A program made the position numbers and the translations under genes. From assembly GCA_032433765.1 (NCBI GenBank), contig JAVIAB010000051.1:50069530-50133529 (forward strand): 64,000 bases of DNA, written 5' to 3'. Positions within the stretch are counted from its first letter, which is position 1; the number at the start of each line of letters is the position of its first letter. Shown in pieces: positions 33,600-45,230 of the stretch. The notes under the pieces are model-generated. The model ran no database searches, was not told where the DNA came from, and saw only the letters and a list, made by a program, of their open reading frames with translations. Source of the DNA: Megaustenia siamemsis (taxonomy: Eukaryota > Mollusca > Gastropoda > Stylommatophora > Ariophantidae).

Positions 33600-34645
33600 T
33601 CATTGAAGACGAGGATGGACTACAAGATATTCCTACAAAGTAGTAAAAGCAAAAGGATCGATAAAAGAGAACCACGATCACACAAAATTCATAAATGGCA
33701 AGGGACAGCCAATATCAACATATATCACAAAGTCAACATAGGCAAAAGAGAGGGAAAGAATATTAGAAGACCTTTTGAACAACGCACCACCTACCAATTT
33801 AAAAAGCAACAACAAAAACCTCACAAGAAGGCACAAGCACTGAAACCAACATTATGAGAGGAGAAATCGAAGAAGTAATAAAATATTCAACAAGAAATAA
33901 AGGATAGACAACATACTACTAAAAATATTAGCAGCAACTGGAGAAACAGGAGTTACATGGCTGCACAGAATATTGAATGTAGCAATGTAACATCAAGAAG
34001 CTCCAGGAGATTGGTAACAAGCAATGAACGGACTAATATGGAAAAAAAGGTAGCAAGTAAGACTTCAATCGATATATAGGTATCTCCCTTCTCAGCCATG
34101 TGGAAAAGGTTGTCAAATCATCGGATAGCTATCACTATATTATCCAACAAGGAAATAACTCAAGTGGCAAAACAGGCACTCTACAATACAAATTTTCATT
34201 ACAACGAAACATGCTCAACCAATGCCAGAATTGGACAATAGAAGCAAGAACAATAAGAAAAATAACCACTTCCGAGATGAAATGTGTTAATCGAATAATA
34301 GGAAATAACCAGAGAGAGAGAGAGAGTGTGTGTAAGTGAGAGAGAGAGAGAGCAGAAATGAAGAACTGAGAAAAAATCTGGGAATAATTCCCGCCATCGA
34401 ATACATAAAAAAAGGCAATAGACAAAATAGTTTGACCCCGTCATATACAAAAATCTCAAAACCACAATAGAACAAGCTTTAAATAAACGTTGCGAGAACA
34501 CGATACCTAAATGCCGACCACGAAAACGATGGATTGATGGAATATTAGAAACATTAGGAAACATATCGGCAGCAAAGTCCAAAAGAAGTTCAAAAGACTT
34601 CAAACAATATCTTCCCTCGACGTTAAAAGGCATACGAAGAAGTTA
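33600..34645 (+). mobile_element. LINE-F-like relic, longer copy
   Basis: Decayed LINE coding sequence. ATGETGVTWLHRILNVA and EAPGDW (about 33925-34020) match the conserved RT finger segment before the palm. Next come ISLLSHV (34080-34095), QVAKQALYNT, RNEELRKNLGIIPAIEYIK and NVARTRYLNAD. Frameshifts and stops are frequent, and a GAGAGA/GTGTGT microsatellite is embedded at 34311-34353. Internally deleted, because the palm YADD region is missing. Confidence 0.65.
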
Positions 34646-35212
34646 AGAATAAATATTCATTTTCATTATGTTTTCCATTGTTCTAGACTTTTGTCCATTA
34701 TATGCATTTGTTAGTTCTCTCCTTTTATTTCTTGTAATGTTTTCCCATTCCTCATTTTTCCACTTTTTCCCTTTTTTTTGCATCTTGTATTTTTTCACCC
34801 ATAAATTAGTCAAACGCATTGGTTTAATAAGCTTCTCAATGCCTCTTCTAATACAAAGTTAACTCATCCCATCTCCATAAGTTAATATTCAATGGGCTAT
34901 CTTTTACATCTTCTTTCAAAAATATTTGTGTTGTTTTTTGTTTCCATCCTTCCATTGATTTGCATTTTTATATTTTTATTCTATTATTCTCTCCTTTTCC
35001 ATTCTTCTTCGCATTCCTTTGTCAACTCTCATTGTTCACCTCATTCTTGATAGACTAACATCCCTCTCTTTACTCTCCTACCGTTTATTTACTGTTCATA
35101 TCATTTATGCCGGCCATCTCTCCGGGCCCCATCTTCCGCTGCACTTTACTCTTGTCCCATTAAAGCCTCAGTCCATATCAAGGTTTCCATTCTATGTCTT
35201 AGTATCATACGT
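34646..35212. other. No gene recognised; T-rich
   Basis: Pyrimidine-rich spacer before the 21 bp array. Confidence 0.4.
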
Positions 35213-35816
35213 AAAGGCTTGTAAAAGCCTTTATTCGTCTTGTAGAAGTCTTTATTCGTCTTGTAGAAGCCTTTATTCGTCTTGTAGAAGCCTTTATTCG
35301 TCTTGTAGAAGCCTTTATTCGTCTTGTAGAAGTCTTTATTCGTCTTGTAGAAGCCTTTATTCGTCTTGTAGAAGCGTTTATTCGTCTTGTAGAAGTCTTT
35401 ATTCGTCTTGTAGAAGTCTTTATTCGTCTTGTAGAAGTCTTTATTCGTCTTGTAGAAGTCTTTATTCGTCTTGTAGAAGTCTTTATTCGTCTTGTAGAAG
35501 TCTTTATTCGTCTTGTAGAAGTCTTTATTCGTCTTGTAGAAGTCTTTATTCGTCTTGTAGAAGTCTTTATTCGTCTTGTAGAAGCCTTTATTCGTCTTGT
35601 AGAAGTCTTTATTCGTCTTGTAGAAGTCTTTATTCGTCTTGTAGAAGTCTTTATTCGTCTTGTAGAAGCCTTTATTCGTCTTGTAGAAGCCTTTATTCGT
35701 CTTGTAGAAGTCATTATTCGTCTTGTAGAAGTCTTTATTCGTCTTGTAGAAGTCATTATTCGTCTTGTAGAAGTCTTTATTCGTCTTGTAGAAGTCTTTA
35801 TTCGTCTTGTAGAAGT
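35213..35816 (+). repeat. 21 bp minisatellite, ~28 units
   Basis: Units of GTCTTTATTCGTCTTGTAGA+A, highly homogeneous, with only two frequent variants (GTC/GCC at the first triplet, CTTTA/CATTA). Because 21 is a multiple of three and the unit lacks stops, open frames of 207-271 codons exist on both strands (SLYSSCR on plus; DFYKTNK and TSTRRIK on minus). The mirrored frames, the absence of flanking gene signals, and the variants being mostly invisible in one frame but not in others argue against a protein. Confidence 0.95.
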
Positions 35817-36864
35817 AGACAGGAACAAAATTAGAAAAAGATTTCAAGTGCTGAATTTAGTTTTAGAAACAGTTTAGACGAAGTCGGCTATTAGAACAAT
35901 ATAGAGAGGTCGGTTCTGATCCTGCAGTCTTAGTCCAGAGAACATTGATCATTCCATCTTTGTCAGTAGACATCCCTCTCAGACAGTGTGTCTCCAGGCA
36001 GGCTTACTGTACACATATTCGCTTGCTACATAACGCCTCAAGTCAAACAACAGTATTTATGTACAATAAAAGCAAGTTGTGCCACATCAAATACCGAGAA
36101 ATTTCGAGAGTATAGTTCCTTTCTTTTCTTTGAAATAATAACTGTTTCTGTGGAAGAAATTACATTTACGTGTCTCAAGGTCAGCAAATTATAATGTAGC
36201 TCAGTTTTTTAGTCAAGATTAATGCTGAAATATTTGCAGAATTACCGCATGTCCTTGTCAATAGCTGGAGATGTGTCAGTAATTCTGTTTTTTTTTTTTT
36301 TTTACATTTTGAAGCATATATGTTTCTTTACTTTTCAATGAGTTGTACTTGTTGTATATTGGATTCGAAATAAAAGATAAAACGTTACTAATATGAACGT
36401 TACTCTAATTTGTTCAATTTAGTTTTGTATTTCAGTGACTATTTTTTCATTTGTACAGACCATCAAACAAAGTCTCTGGAATTGAAAAAGAAAAAAAAAG
36501 AAATCTACAAATTATGAATGCGTTTATCGCTATGCCAACTTATAGCTTTCTTTTATTTGACTCCTTGTTACAGTACCCTGATTAAATGTGTAGCGTCACA
36601 GAAAGGAGGAACGTATAATTGTTTAGCCTTGGCAAGTTAGATAGCCTGTTTTTGTGGTACTAATTTACACAATGTATATCTGGTTCCATCTATCCATCCA
36701 TCTCTTTCTGGGTTTCGATTTTACCTAGTAGCCGAATGTTTTTATGTAATAAACTCGCGCAGCGGGTTGGTTGGATGTCATTCCGCTCAGATATCCAAAC
36801 CATTTGAATCTTTGTTTTTTCAATGCAATCAATAGCTGATTAACATCCACATTTTGTTCAAAGC
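35817..36864. other. No gene recognised
   Basis: Unique-looking sequence, including a poly-T run near 36288-36302. Confidence 0.4.
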
Positions 36865-36879
36865 CTCACTTTTAAACTT

Positions 36880-37137
36880 GTGGGAGCCGCGATAGCTCAG
36901 TGGTTAGTGAACTGGACTACCACGGACAAGGGGTAGGGTTCGATCCCAACCGACGGCTTCCGGGTTCACCCAGCCTTAAATGGGTACCGGAATTTTTCGG
37001 GGAAAGTAAAGCAGCACGGGCGTAATACTGACCACATTACCCCAAAAATCATGTGCTGAAGGTCTGTAAAATATAGGGTCACTAACACCATATTTCCCTA
37101 TACGCCACTTGGCGTGACGGGGACTTTTTTTTTCTTA
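36880..37137 (+). mobile_element. SINE1, full length with perfect TSD
   Basis: Flanked by the 15 bp duplication CTCACTTTTAAACTT at 36865-36879 and 37138-37152. Head GCCGCGATAGCTCAGTGGTT, B-box GGTTCGATCCC, body with GGGTTCACCCAGCC, 3' hairpin CGCC-ACTT-GGCG at 37103-37114, then GACGGGGACTTTTTTTTT. A recent copy by its perfect duplication. Confidence 0.95.
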
Positions 37138-37152
37138 CTCACTTTTAAACTT

Positions 37153-37785
37153 ACCTCTTCAAATTTGATTTTCTTCCATTCTTATACTTTTTAAATTTCA
37201 CATGCTATTTTACTAGCAGCAGAAATGTGGGCATAAGAAATGGTTCTATTACGTTTTTGTTTGTTTGTGCAGTCACAATCAACTGTTAACGCTTTCGTGG
37301 TAATGTAAAGCTGTAGGAAAACAAGAGAGGTGATTTCATTTACGACATTAACATATGTCGAATAGAAACAGATAAACTAGAAAAAAGAGCGAGTAGAACA
37401 TTCACTGAAACGAAACATCTGTAGGGGGGTAAAAGTAAAGGCAATTGCAAAAAGAATCAGACAATGCACGACAAAAGGACAATTAAGAGAAAACGAATTT
37501 ATTTAGAGATGTTCTAAAGAAGATTAGAGAATCGTTTGAGACAATTTAAGATACTATTAGAATCATTAAAGCTAGCTCGTTATATCAATCGCATTTTAAA
37601 TATTTGTGTAAAGTATAAAGATATGATCCAATTGACTTCAATTAATCTACTAGTTTGCTTATTAAATGTGTCCGAGGGACGGGAGTTGTTCAAATATCAA
37701 TCTTGAAGAACGTGCATTTTTTTCGTTTTCGGTGATAACGTTTTATTGAAAGATGTTTCAATGCTGGTTGCTGATAATGAGCAAC
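37153..37785. other. No gene recognised
   Basis: Unique-looking spacer with no coding or repeat evidence. Confidence 0.4.
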
Positions 37786-37795
37786 TGATAATAAA

Positions 37796-38381
37796 CGCGT
37801 CAAATACTTGGACACAATAATAACATCGGATGGAAGATGCACCACGGAAATAACAAGTAGAATAGCTCATGCCAAAATAGCATTTCAGAAAATGAAAAAT
37901 ATTTTATGCAACAAATCTATGTCAATAGAAATGAGAAAGAGAGTTCATCGGTGCTATATAGATCCAGTTCTGACCTATGGAAGCGAATCATGGACAGTAG
38001 ACAAACAGGTGAAAAGACGATTAGAGGCCACAGAGATGGGATTTCTCAGAAGAATGTTGAAAAGTTCCCTGGACAGCTAAAATGACCAATGAGGAAGTTC
38101 TCAGAGGCCAAAAAAAAAGACAGCTCCTAAAAAACATCAGAAAGAAACAATCAACATTTATCGGGCACATCATGAGAAGAGGAAAGTTGGAATACCTGGT
38201 TACAAGTGACAAAATAAAAGGAAAGAGAGATCGCGGACGACAAAGAGAGAAAATACTGGATAGCTTGGTGTCATGGTATTGAAAGCAGTCAACAACAGAA
38301 CTGATACGATGCACTGTAGATAGAAGATTGTAGAGGGACATGATCGCCTACGCCAACCGGCATGGTACATGATGATGATGA
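37796..38381 (+). mobile_element. RTE-C LINE, 5'-truncated copy
   Basis: Flanked by TGATAATAAA at 37786-37795 and 38382-38391, with an ATGATGATGATGA tail. It reads VKYLDTIITSDGRCTTEI, MSIEMRKRVHRCYIDPVLTYG, FLRRMLK, then a frameshift (GAAAAGTTCCC) and a second frame from 38082 (TNEEVLRGQKKRQLLKN). The terminus is LRDMIAYANRHGT with a stop at TRP. It shares the variants CGCGTCAAATACTTGGACAC with the 10674 copy. Confidence 0.9.
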
Positions 38382-38391
38382 TGATAATAAA

Positions 38392-39994
38392 TGCAACTGA
38401 TTATTTAATTAAGGTAAACAAAACGTATCGTAATAAATATCATTATTATCTGACTCAAGTAAATCATAATAAACATAACTGAAAAATGAATAACAGTAAT
38501 TGCACAAATGAAAATAAACATACCTGTGGTTGGATAAGATTAAATATAGTAATTAATAACATGCATCATTGACTGCAATGCGTAAATAAATATATAAGAA
38601 ATTAACAATAAATATAACTGAATGCTAGACAGAAATAATTATATATACGCAGACATGAAATGGCACAAGTGTCACTGCGTAAGCAAACATTTCTGACAAT
38701 TTAAGTTCAAAATTGTGTCCTCAAATATTAATACAAATAAGAAAAACATACATAGCTTTTCCGGGCTTATCCAATACTTGTTCACCACATATTTGATTTA
38801 CAGAACGCATCCAGCAAAGAGTGTTTGTTCAAGGAGTACAGAAGATGATTCAGCCTCTCCATATGAACAAACAAACAAGTAAATGCAGCGAGGAGTTCAC
38901 AGACATTTCAATGGCGCAACCTGCTGAGGAACGAGCCATTCATACATCTTTTTATGCGTTGGTAAACACCGTTAAAGCCAGGGTAAGCTAGCAATATCAA
39001 CATTCCCGGTGTGTTTCTTTTTCCCCTTATTCTCCTTTTTGTTTACAGAATGTGCGCACGTTTAGGCCTGAGAAAAGGATGCAACCAATGCGATTATATA
39101 GAAAGAGTAGACACGGTAATTAATGCTTAACAATGTAATTGCTCACCGGAAAAATGATGCTGTTAATGTAACGAAATAAATGGAACAAATTTAGCAGAAA
39201 TGATGCATGGAAAGAAGAAAAGAAACTACCCTGGATAAATAAATGGATAGAGTAACATTAATAAAAATACAGAATGAAAGAAATATACAAGGAGGGACAA
39301 GGACGAGAAAGACGTGATTATCAAAATAACTGGGTCTTTTTTTAACAATTAAAAACAAAATGCGAAAAAGATTAATTCTGTCAGCTAGAGCCGCGTAGTG
39401 TGAGATTGTCGACCAGGCGTCTTGTTTTTCTCTTTCCTATGTTGACTAGATAGTAGGCCCATGAGGTTCACATGACGAGGTGCAACGCCTTATTGATATC
39501 CGGATTCTGATGAAAATCTGAAATCTAGAGCTACTTCAAGACAGTGCTTTCTATGTGAACAGAAAACATATGTACGGAAACCGTAGCTATTCTCACCCCA
39601 CTAGTTTGTTGTTTTGAGCTGTCTGTGAAGGTGAAGGGAGGTTTTGATCAATTGTGGGTCAGCGACCATGTCATGATGACCGCAGTTCGTCTAAAATGTT
39701 CTACCAGAATGACAACATAACTACTTACACAACATATGGGCATGCTCGACATTTAGAGAATGTAAACATGTTTTCTTGGAAATAGGAAGATAATAAAGCT
39801 ATTAGGGCCGCTGTACAAACATAAAGCTTGTTATTACCGGTGATAATACAGGGCCGTCGTTTGTGACACGTTAATAAGAAGGTCTTTTGTGACATTAACA
39901 TGGTTATTCACGCATGTGGCAATGGCAAGATAAGGAAGTCATGTATATAAATCACGAAATAGACTCGTTTTCTTGTGACACTGGACATATTAGG
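38392..39994. other. No gene recognised
   Basis: About 1.6 kb. AT-rich, with loosely repetitive AATAAACATAACTGAA-like motifs at 38390-38640. TTGTGACA-containing motifs near 39850-39990 resemble those at 42100-42250. Confidence 0.4.
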
Positions 39995-40890
39995 AAAATA
40001 TGGAATTGATGGATTATGTGTCTTAATTTTACAAATCTGAAGGAGGGAAGTCACCAGGAAGTGATGATATTCCAGCTGAATTCATCCAAGCTGGAGGGGG
40101 GGGGGAGCGTTCGTATTTACCACGCCCTGTATGTGAAAATCTGGCATAATGCGGACTTTTTGTGGACACAAGTTTGGAAAGATCTGTGTACATCCCTATT
40201 TCAAAGAAAGCTGTGTTCCTACTACAGTATTATTGCTTAATTAGCCATGCCGGTAAAATACTCTTGTGGACCATCATCAATATGATAGCAATAACATTAG
40301 AACAGAAACTCCATATAGTTCAAGCAGGTTTCAGACATAGTAGATGTACCCGAGACTACCTCTTTAACATGAGAAACATCCTTGACAAGTGTAGGGAATA
40401 CAAGATAGAACGGCATACATGCTTTATAGATAGATAGCAGTAAGACTTATGACTGCGTACAATATCAGAAACTGTTGGACTTCCTGAAAGATATGGGCTT
40501 TCCAACACACCTAATACAACTCATCGAATCACTAAATCACGAACATCAAGCAGCTACCAGAGCAGCGAACGAAAAATCAAATTGATTAAAGTGCAAAAAA
40601 TGGGTGAAGTAGGAGTGTATCCTCCCTCAGACCTGTTCAACATCATGAGAAATGTCATAAACGGTGACAGATTTGTCAAGTTCGACCCTTTCACAATAAA
40701 TGGCAACATAATTCCAGAACTCAGATATCATGATAACACAGTTCTCCTCTCAAACAGTGAAGCAGGATTAAAAGTGACAATTGAGTTTGTTGAAAAACAC
40801 ATTCAAGAACTAAACCTCTATCTAAGCATGCACAAAATAAGATAATTTTCATTGACAAAATAGAAATCTAAACCAAAATCATCATCAACA

Positions 40891-40892
<2 letters not shown>

Positions 40893-40949
<57 letters not shown>

Positions 40950-41438
40950 CCTTTTCGTCTTGTCAGACGGTCTAGTGGAGGCTATTGCGTATTTTTTTGA
41001 GGTATTGTTTTTGCCGAACAGCTTCTCTCGTGGCTAATTCTACCAATGTTTGACAAACACACGCGGTCACATAGTGAACAGGTCAGGCTCGCTGATCCAC
41101 AGGGTTTACCATACTTTTTCATGAGTCTCTTCTCTTCTAAGTCCTGTCTTAGCACAGTCTCAAATGTTGTTATACCGTTCCTTATACATGCTCTCCATGA
41201 TGTGCGATCACTTGCCAGATGTTGCCAGTCGTTTTCACAGATGGAGAAGTCTTTCAGAGATGATTTGCAGATATCTCTATATCGTAGTTTAGGTCTGCCG
41301 ATTTGTCGTTTTCCGTGTTTTAGCTCACCATATAGTATTTGCCTAGGAATGCGTTTTTCTTCCATCCGTTGGACATGCCCCAGCCATCTTAGCCTTCGAC
41401 TTCTGAGCATCGACATGATTGTTAGGGTACATGTACTA
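40893..41438 (-). mobile_element. ZF-LINE copy 2, young 5'-truncated insertion in LINE-G
   Basis: Minus-strand insertion with the 10 bp duplication CATCAACAGT at 40883-40892 and 41439-41448, interrupting LINE-G. The tail is 27 TA dinucleotides (40893-40946), followed by the hairpin at 40956-40969 and an intact reading frame. The frame is about 97 percent identical in protein to copy 1 at 5831. Confidence 0.92.
40982..41416 (-). CDS. C-terminal zinc-finger part of ZF-LINE polymerase (5'-truncated)
   Basis: 144 codons from MSMLRSRRLRWLGHVQRMEE to the stop. It includes the basic GRPKLRYRDICK segment and the terminal finger with cysteines in CSLC, a third in the CLS triplet, and the final H and C in SHERSC. 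Compared with the copy at 5845-6447, four substitutions are visible (Glu/Gly, Arg/Cys, Asp/Tyr, Pro/Ser). It has no catalytic domain and cannot transpose itself, but the source element must have been active recently. Confidence 0.8.
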   Translation of the reverse strand: MSMLRSRRLRWLGHVQRMEEKRIPRQILYGELKHGKRQIGRPKLRYRDICKSSLKDFSICENDWQHLASDRTSWRACIRNGITTFETVLRQDLEEKRLMKKYGKPCGSASLTCSLCDRVCLSNIGRISHERSCSAKTIPQKNTQ

Positions 41439-42099
41439 CATCAACAGTGAAGAACTTGAAATTGTTATAAATTATGAAAATCTAAGATCTGTGCTAGCTA
41501 ACAATGGAGACTGCCAGAAAGAGATCAAAAAAAGGTCAGCAAAAGCAAAATTTACAACACACAAATTAAACGCCATGAAGAACATGTGACACAATGCAAG
41601 CAAGGCAGTAAGATTACAATTACTAATAACATGTATCCTCCCGATAACAACTTATGGTTGGGAATCATGGACAATCTCGCAAACAACAATAAAGAAAATA
41701 GATTCATTCGAAACAAAATGCTACAGAAAAATCCTTAAGATTCCTTGGACAATGAAAAGGGGCAATGAAGACATATTAAAAGATTTAAACATTAAAAAAT
41801 ATTGGCTAATAAACACCATCCTGCAGAGGAAAGTCAAATACTATGCCCACGTCAAAAGACAAAGCGGGCTGAAAAGAACAATAATGGACGGCATGGTTCC
41901 TGGGGGACACATCAGGGGCAGACCAAGAAGAAGGTGGCTTCTGGACATCAAGGAGACCTTGTAGATGGCAATAGAAGTGGGAGACCTGGCTAGAGACAAA
42001 TTCCTCCAGACGGACTGTGGTAAATGCAACGATTAACAAAGGAAATGCGACCTGATGATAATGATGTGTCTTAATGAAAAACAAGATGAAATAAATATT

Positions 42100-42250
42100 C
42101 GTTTGTGACACTGACAAGATATCAAATTCAGCTGTAAGTACGGACAAGGTGGGGCGCTCAGGTGTAATAATCAATGACAAGGTTTGACGTCCAGCTGTAA
42201 GCGTTGATAAGGTGAGGCGTTCAGGTGCAAACACTGACAAGATAAAGAGT
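42100..42250 (+). repeat. Degenerate ~36 bp tandem repeat
   Basis: Units of the kind GACAAGGTGAGGCGTTCAGGTGTAAACACT, about four copies with strong divergence. Confidence 0.6.
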
Positions 42251-42347
42251 TTAAATGTAATGACATGATAAGGAACATTTCCGGAGCAGCGTCAAGAAAG
42301 CCAAAACCTACCCAGGAGCAGATATTAATTCAGATCACAATCCTGTA

Positions 42348-43304
42348 ATGATAAAAATTAAAATCAAATTAAAGAGAAACAAACATAAAACTAATTCAGC
42401 AACACCAATAGATATAACAGCGTTAAACCAGAAAGATGTAAAAGACATTTATACTGTACAAGTAAAGAACACATATCAGAAGCTGCTAAAAGAGGGAATT
42501 GAGCAGTACAGAAGAGAAAATCCTGAGGAAAAAGTCACAACAAAATGGCAATGCATAAAAAACAGCATGCAAGAATCCTGCAACACCTTGCCTAAAAAGG
42601 AAAGTAACAAAAAACAAAAATGGATAATAGACAAAATCTTAGAAAAAATGGAAGAAAGAAGACAAGCGAAAAACACTGCCAGATACAAAGATATTGACAA
42701 TGAAATACGGAGAATGTGCAGAAAGGTAGAAGAAGACTGGCTCAACCAAAGATGTCTAGAAGTCGAAACTATGGAAAGTAAACAAAACTTAAGAGAGATG
42801 CACACAGAAATCAAGAGAATTACTAATAAAGACAAAAAAGCTGCAGGAAATGGATGTATTGCAAACAAAGAGGGAAGAATGCTAACAGACAACAAAGATA
42901 TATTACATAGATGGCAAGAATATATAACAAAATTATTTCATTCCGTAAGGGACAAAAAGCCAGACATAAAATGTACATACAACTATAAAATCATGAAATC
43001 TGAAGTAGAAAAAGCTACAAAAACAATGAAAAAGGGAAAGACAGCAGGACCTGACAAATTACAAATAGAGATGATACAGGCTCTAGAAGAGTTTGGCACC
43101 GCAGTGATCACAGACATATGCAATGACATATACCATACAGGATACATACCAAATGAACTAAAAACATCAACTTTCATTGCATTGCCTAAAATGAATGGTG
43201 AAGTTGAATGCAGTGATTTCAGAACAATAAGCCTAGTGAACCAGGTAACAACAAATTTACTAAAAGTTACACAGGGAAGGATTCAGAATAAAAATCAATA
43301 CTGA
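42348..43304 (+). pseudogene. RTE-A: endonuclease-RT linker and RT fingers
   Basis: This 318-residue frame covers the linker between the endonuclease and the RT (rich in Lys/Glu/Arg, likely coiled coil: KKQKWIIDKILEKMEERRQAK, then NEIRRMCRKVEEDWLNQRCLE). It then enters the RT finger domain: GKTAGPDKLQIEM, VITDICNDIYHTGYIPNELK, FIALPKMNGEVECSDFRTIS. A one-base change near 43285 shifts the frame just before the conserved DEQQFGFR block, which continues out of frame to 43365. Broken, but unusually well preserved for this window. Confidence 0.82.
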
Positions 43305-43365
43305 ATTAGATGAGCAACAATTTGGATTCAGGAACAACAGTGGCACAAAAGAAGCCATATTTAGC

Positions 43366-44190
43366 ATGAGAACATTGAATGAAAAGTACACAGAAGTAAA
43401 CAAACCAATATATGCCTGCTTCATAAACTACACCAAAGCTTTCGATAGAATACACCATAACCAACTTAAAGACTGCCTAAAGGATATAAATCTAGACGAC
43501 GCAGACACACGACTAATATGTAATTTGTACTGGGAGCAAACAGCAATAATAAAATATAACAAGGAGAACTCTACACCCATGGACATAAAAAGAGGAGTAA
43601 GACAAGGATGCATCCTATCACCAAGCTTGTTCGATCTATACACTGAGCAAATCTTTAAAAACATCTCAGAGATGCCAGGCCTAAACATTAATGGAAAGAT
43701 AATAAATAACCTAAGATATGCTGATGATACTGTTCTACTAGCAGAAAATCCTAAGGACCTACAACAATTGCTTAATGTGATAAACATAACAAGCACAAAA
43801 TATGGACTAGATATGAATATCAAAAAGACTAAAACTATGATCATAAACAAAGAAAATTCTCAAGACCTACAATTAAATATCACAGTTGAAGGAATACATC
43901 TGGAGACAGTCCAGAGCTACAACTACCTGGGACATACTATAACCAATGATGGAAAATGTAAAATTGAAATAAACAAAAGAATAGGTATGGCAAAAAGTAA
44001 TTTTAATGCCATGAAAAATATACTAACGACAAAACAAATATCAGCAGGGCTGAAACTAAGAATGGCAAACTGTTACATCTTCTCAATATTCCTGTATCTT
44101 GCAGAAACATGGACATTAGACAAGAAAACAGAACAGAAAATTGAAGCCTTTGAAATGTGGATTTATAGAAGAATAGGTAGAATTGGATAG
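43366..44190 (+). pseudogene. RTE-A: RT palm and C-terminal region
   Basis: A 274-residue frame. It carries the A motif as FINYTKAFDRIHHNQL (catalytic Asp in FDR), the RQG box as GVRQGCILSPSLFDLYTEQI, the C motif as NNLRYADDTVLLAENP with both catalytic aspartates, and YNYLGHTITNDGKCKIEIN. The thumb region ends with MWIYRRIGRIG, after which a stop (TAG, 44188-44190) truncates it. The downstream C-terminal block is frameshifted to 44305. All three core RT motifs are intact in this half. Confidence 0.85.
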
Positions 44191-44310
44191 AAAAAAAAAG
44201 AAAAGAAACGATGAAGTTTTAAAACAACTGAAAATAAAAAGAGAACTACTAAATACAATAAAGACAAGATAAATGAAAATTTTGAAGCATGTTAAAAGAC
44301 ACAACAGCCT

Positions 44311-44545
44311 ATTTATAATTTCTATTGTTGACCTTCTGCCAAACCATTCTCTTAAGCTGTCTTGTATTTTTTCTCTTTGCTTCCATCTACTTCTTCGTCC
44401 CTCAATTTTTCCACATGCTACAATATATTCCAGCTGTTCTCTTCTCATTACATGGCCAAAAAAATGATGATTGTTTCTTCCTAATATTGGAAATTAGCTC
44501 TCTTTTTGCTTTTACCTCATAACATCTTCATTACTCTTTTTAGCA
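44311..44545 (-). mobile_element. RTE-B internal fragment fused to RTE-A
   Basis: Minus-strand RTE-B C-terminal region (WFGRRSTIEIINR, QREKIQDSLREW, MRREQLEYIVACGKIEG), without the ATG tail. It directly abuts the plus-strand RTE-A at about 44310, with only two or three shared bases at the joint. Confidence 0.85.
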
Positions 44546-44548
44546 GTT

Positions 44549-44664
44549 ATTCATGATTGTACAAAGAAGTTACGACGGTGGTTTTCTGTTGCCTTCCGTC
44601 GGTTTGTTTACGGTTGGCTCCGCTAGCCTTTGACTAAAAAGTCTCACTCACAAGGCAGCGGGAG
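44549..44664 (+). repeat. Dispersed repeat U1, copy 2
   Basis: ATTCATGATTGTACAAAGAA through TCACTCACAAGGCAGCGGG, matching 16774-16887. It follows an RTE-B fragment here and precedes an RTE-B copy there. Confidence 0.7.
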
Positions 44665-45149
44665 TTTCTATATAGTAGACAAGAAAGGGCATGCATTATA
44701 ATGACTACTGTGGGGATACTGTCTTTATGTAAACTTCAAAGTCTCTACTGAAACAGGTTGGAATCTCTTTTATTCTACGTTAAATTTTAAATTCCAACTA
44801 GCAGCATGATGATGATAAACCTATCAACGGCATTCACACCTTGCAAGAGTAGTGCAGTAAATTCTTTGTCCCTTACCTGTCCATAATTAGGGTCCGTACA
44901 ATAGGTGCCATTAACAATATCAGCACATCCATTTTTTTATTATCACTTGATCAGGAACATACATTCACACCAGTTCATACGTTGTGTTATCTCTGTTTTC
45001 TCCAATCAGTCAAATCGCTGCCATTAACTTCTCATAACATAATCTCATACCATTAGAGCTCCTCTCAAGTGTGAGAAAAAATGCAGTCACCACCTCAATC
45101 CCAATTTTCATTCTTGAATTAGCAGTAGGTAAATAAGTAAATGAGTAAA
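44665..45149. other. No gene recognised
   Basis: Spacer sequence with no supported feature. Confidence 0.4.
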
Positions 45150-45230
45150 ACAAAAAACATGGAGAGAACAAAAAAACGACAGTCACGAAGATACAAACTT
45201 TCATAAACGGACGTTTACGAAGGGTAAAAT
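45150..45230 (+). pseudogene. LINE-D-like short relic
   Basis: One frame reads KTTVTKIQTFINGRLRRV, matching the block TKLTITKVQTFINGCLRRI of LINE-D at 48405-49890. Upstream and downstream sequence is too decayed to extend the match. Confidence 0.5.

Larger units (their letters stand above)
39995..42060 (+). mobile_element. LINE-G, degenerate copy split by a ZF-LINE
   Basis: RTE-like coding sequence. It reads GKSPGSDDIPAEFIQ (40035-40090), LISHAGKILL and VQAGFRHSRCTRDYLFNMR (40162-40437), the palm box decayed near CFIDR, LRYHDNTVLLSNSE in place of YADD (40582-40845), then past the ZF-LINE insertion YYINSEEL, TYGWESWTISQ, KIPWTMKRGNEDILKDL and GGHIRGRPRRRWLLDI (41752-41964). It ends in CTGATGATAATGATG (42052-42066), a decayed ATG tail. 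Stops and frameshifts abound. TTGTGACAC-type repeats border both sides. Confidence 0.8.
42273..44310 (+). mobile_element. RTE-A LINE, most complete copy
   Basis: This copy starts inside the APE-type endonuclease: TYPGADINSDHNPVMIKI at about 42310-42350 is the conserved SDH box near that domain's C-terminus. It then carries nearly the whole reverse transcriptase in two frames (42348-43304 and 43366-44190), separated by a frameshift near 43285. The 3' end is missing, because at about 44310 the element is joined head-to-head to an inverted RTE-B fragment. No ATG tail or target duplication is therefore seen. Confidence 0.9.

Noticed and set aside
35019..35847. Long open frames on both strands over the 21 bp array as protein-coding genes
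   Set aside because: The frames exist because the unit length is a multiple of three and lacks stops. Both strands are equally open, and no start context, splice or flanking gene evidence supports coding.
44116..44448. 110-codon minus-strand frame as a single protein
   Set aside because: It reads across the RTE-B / inverted RTE-A junction and is a chimera of a sense and an antisense LINE segment.
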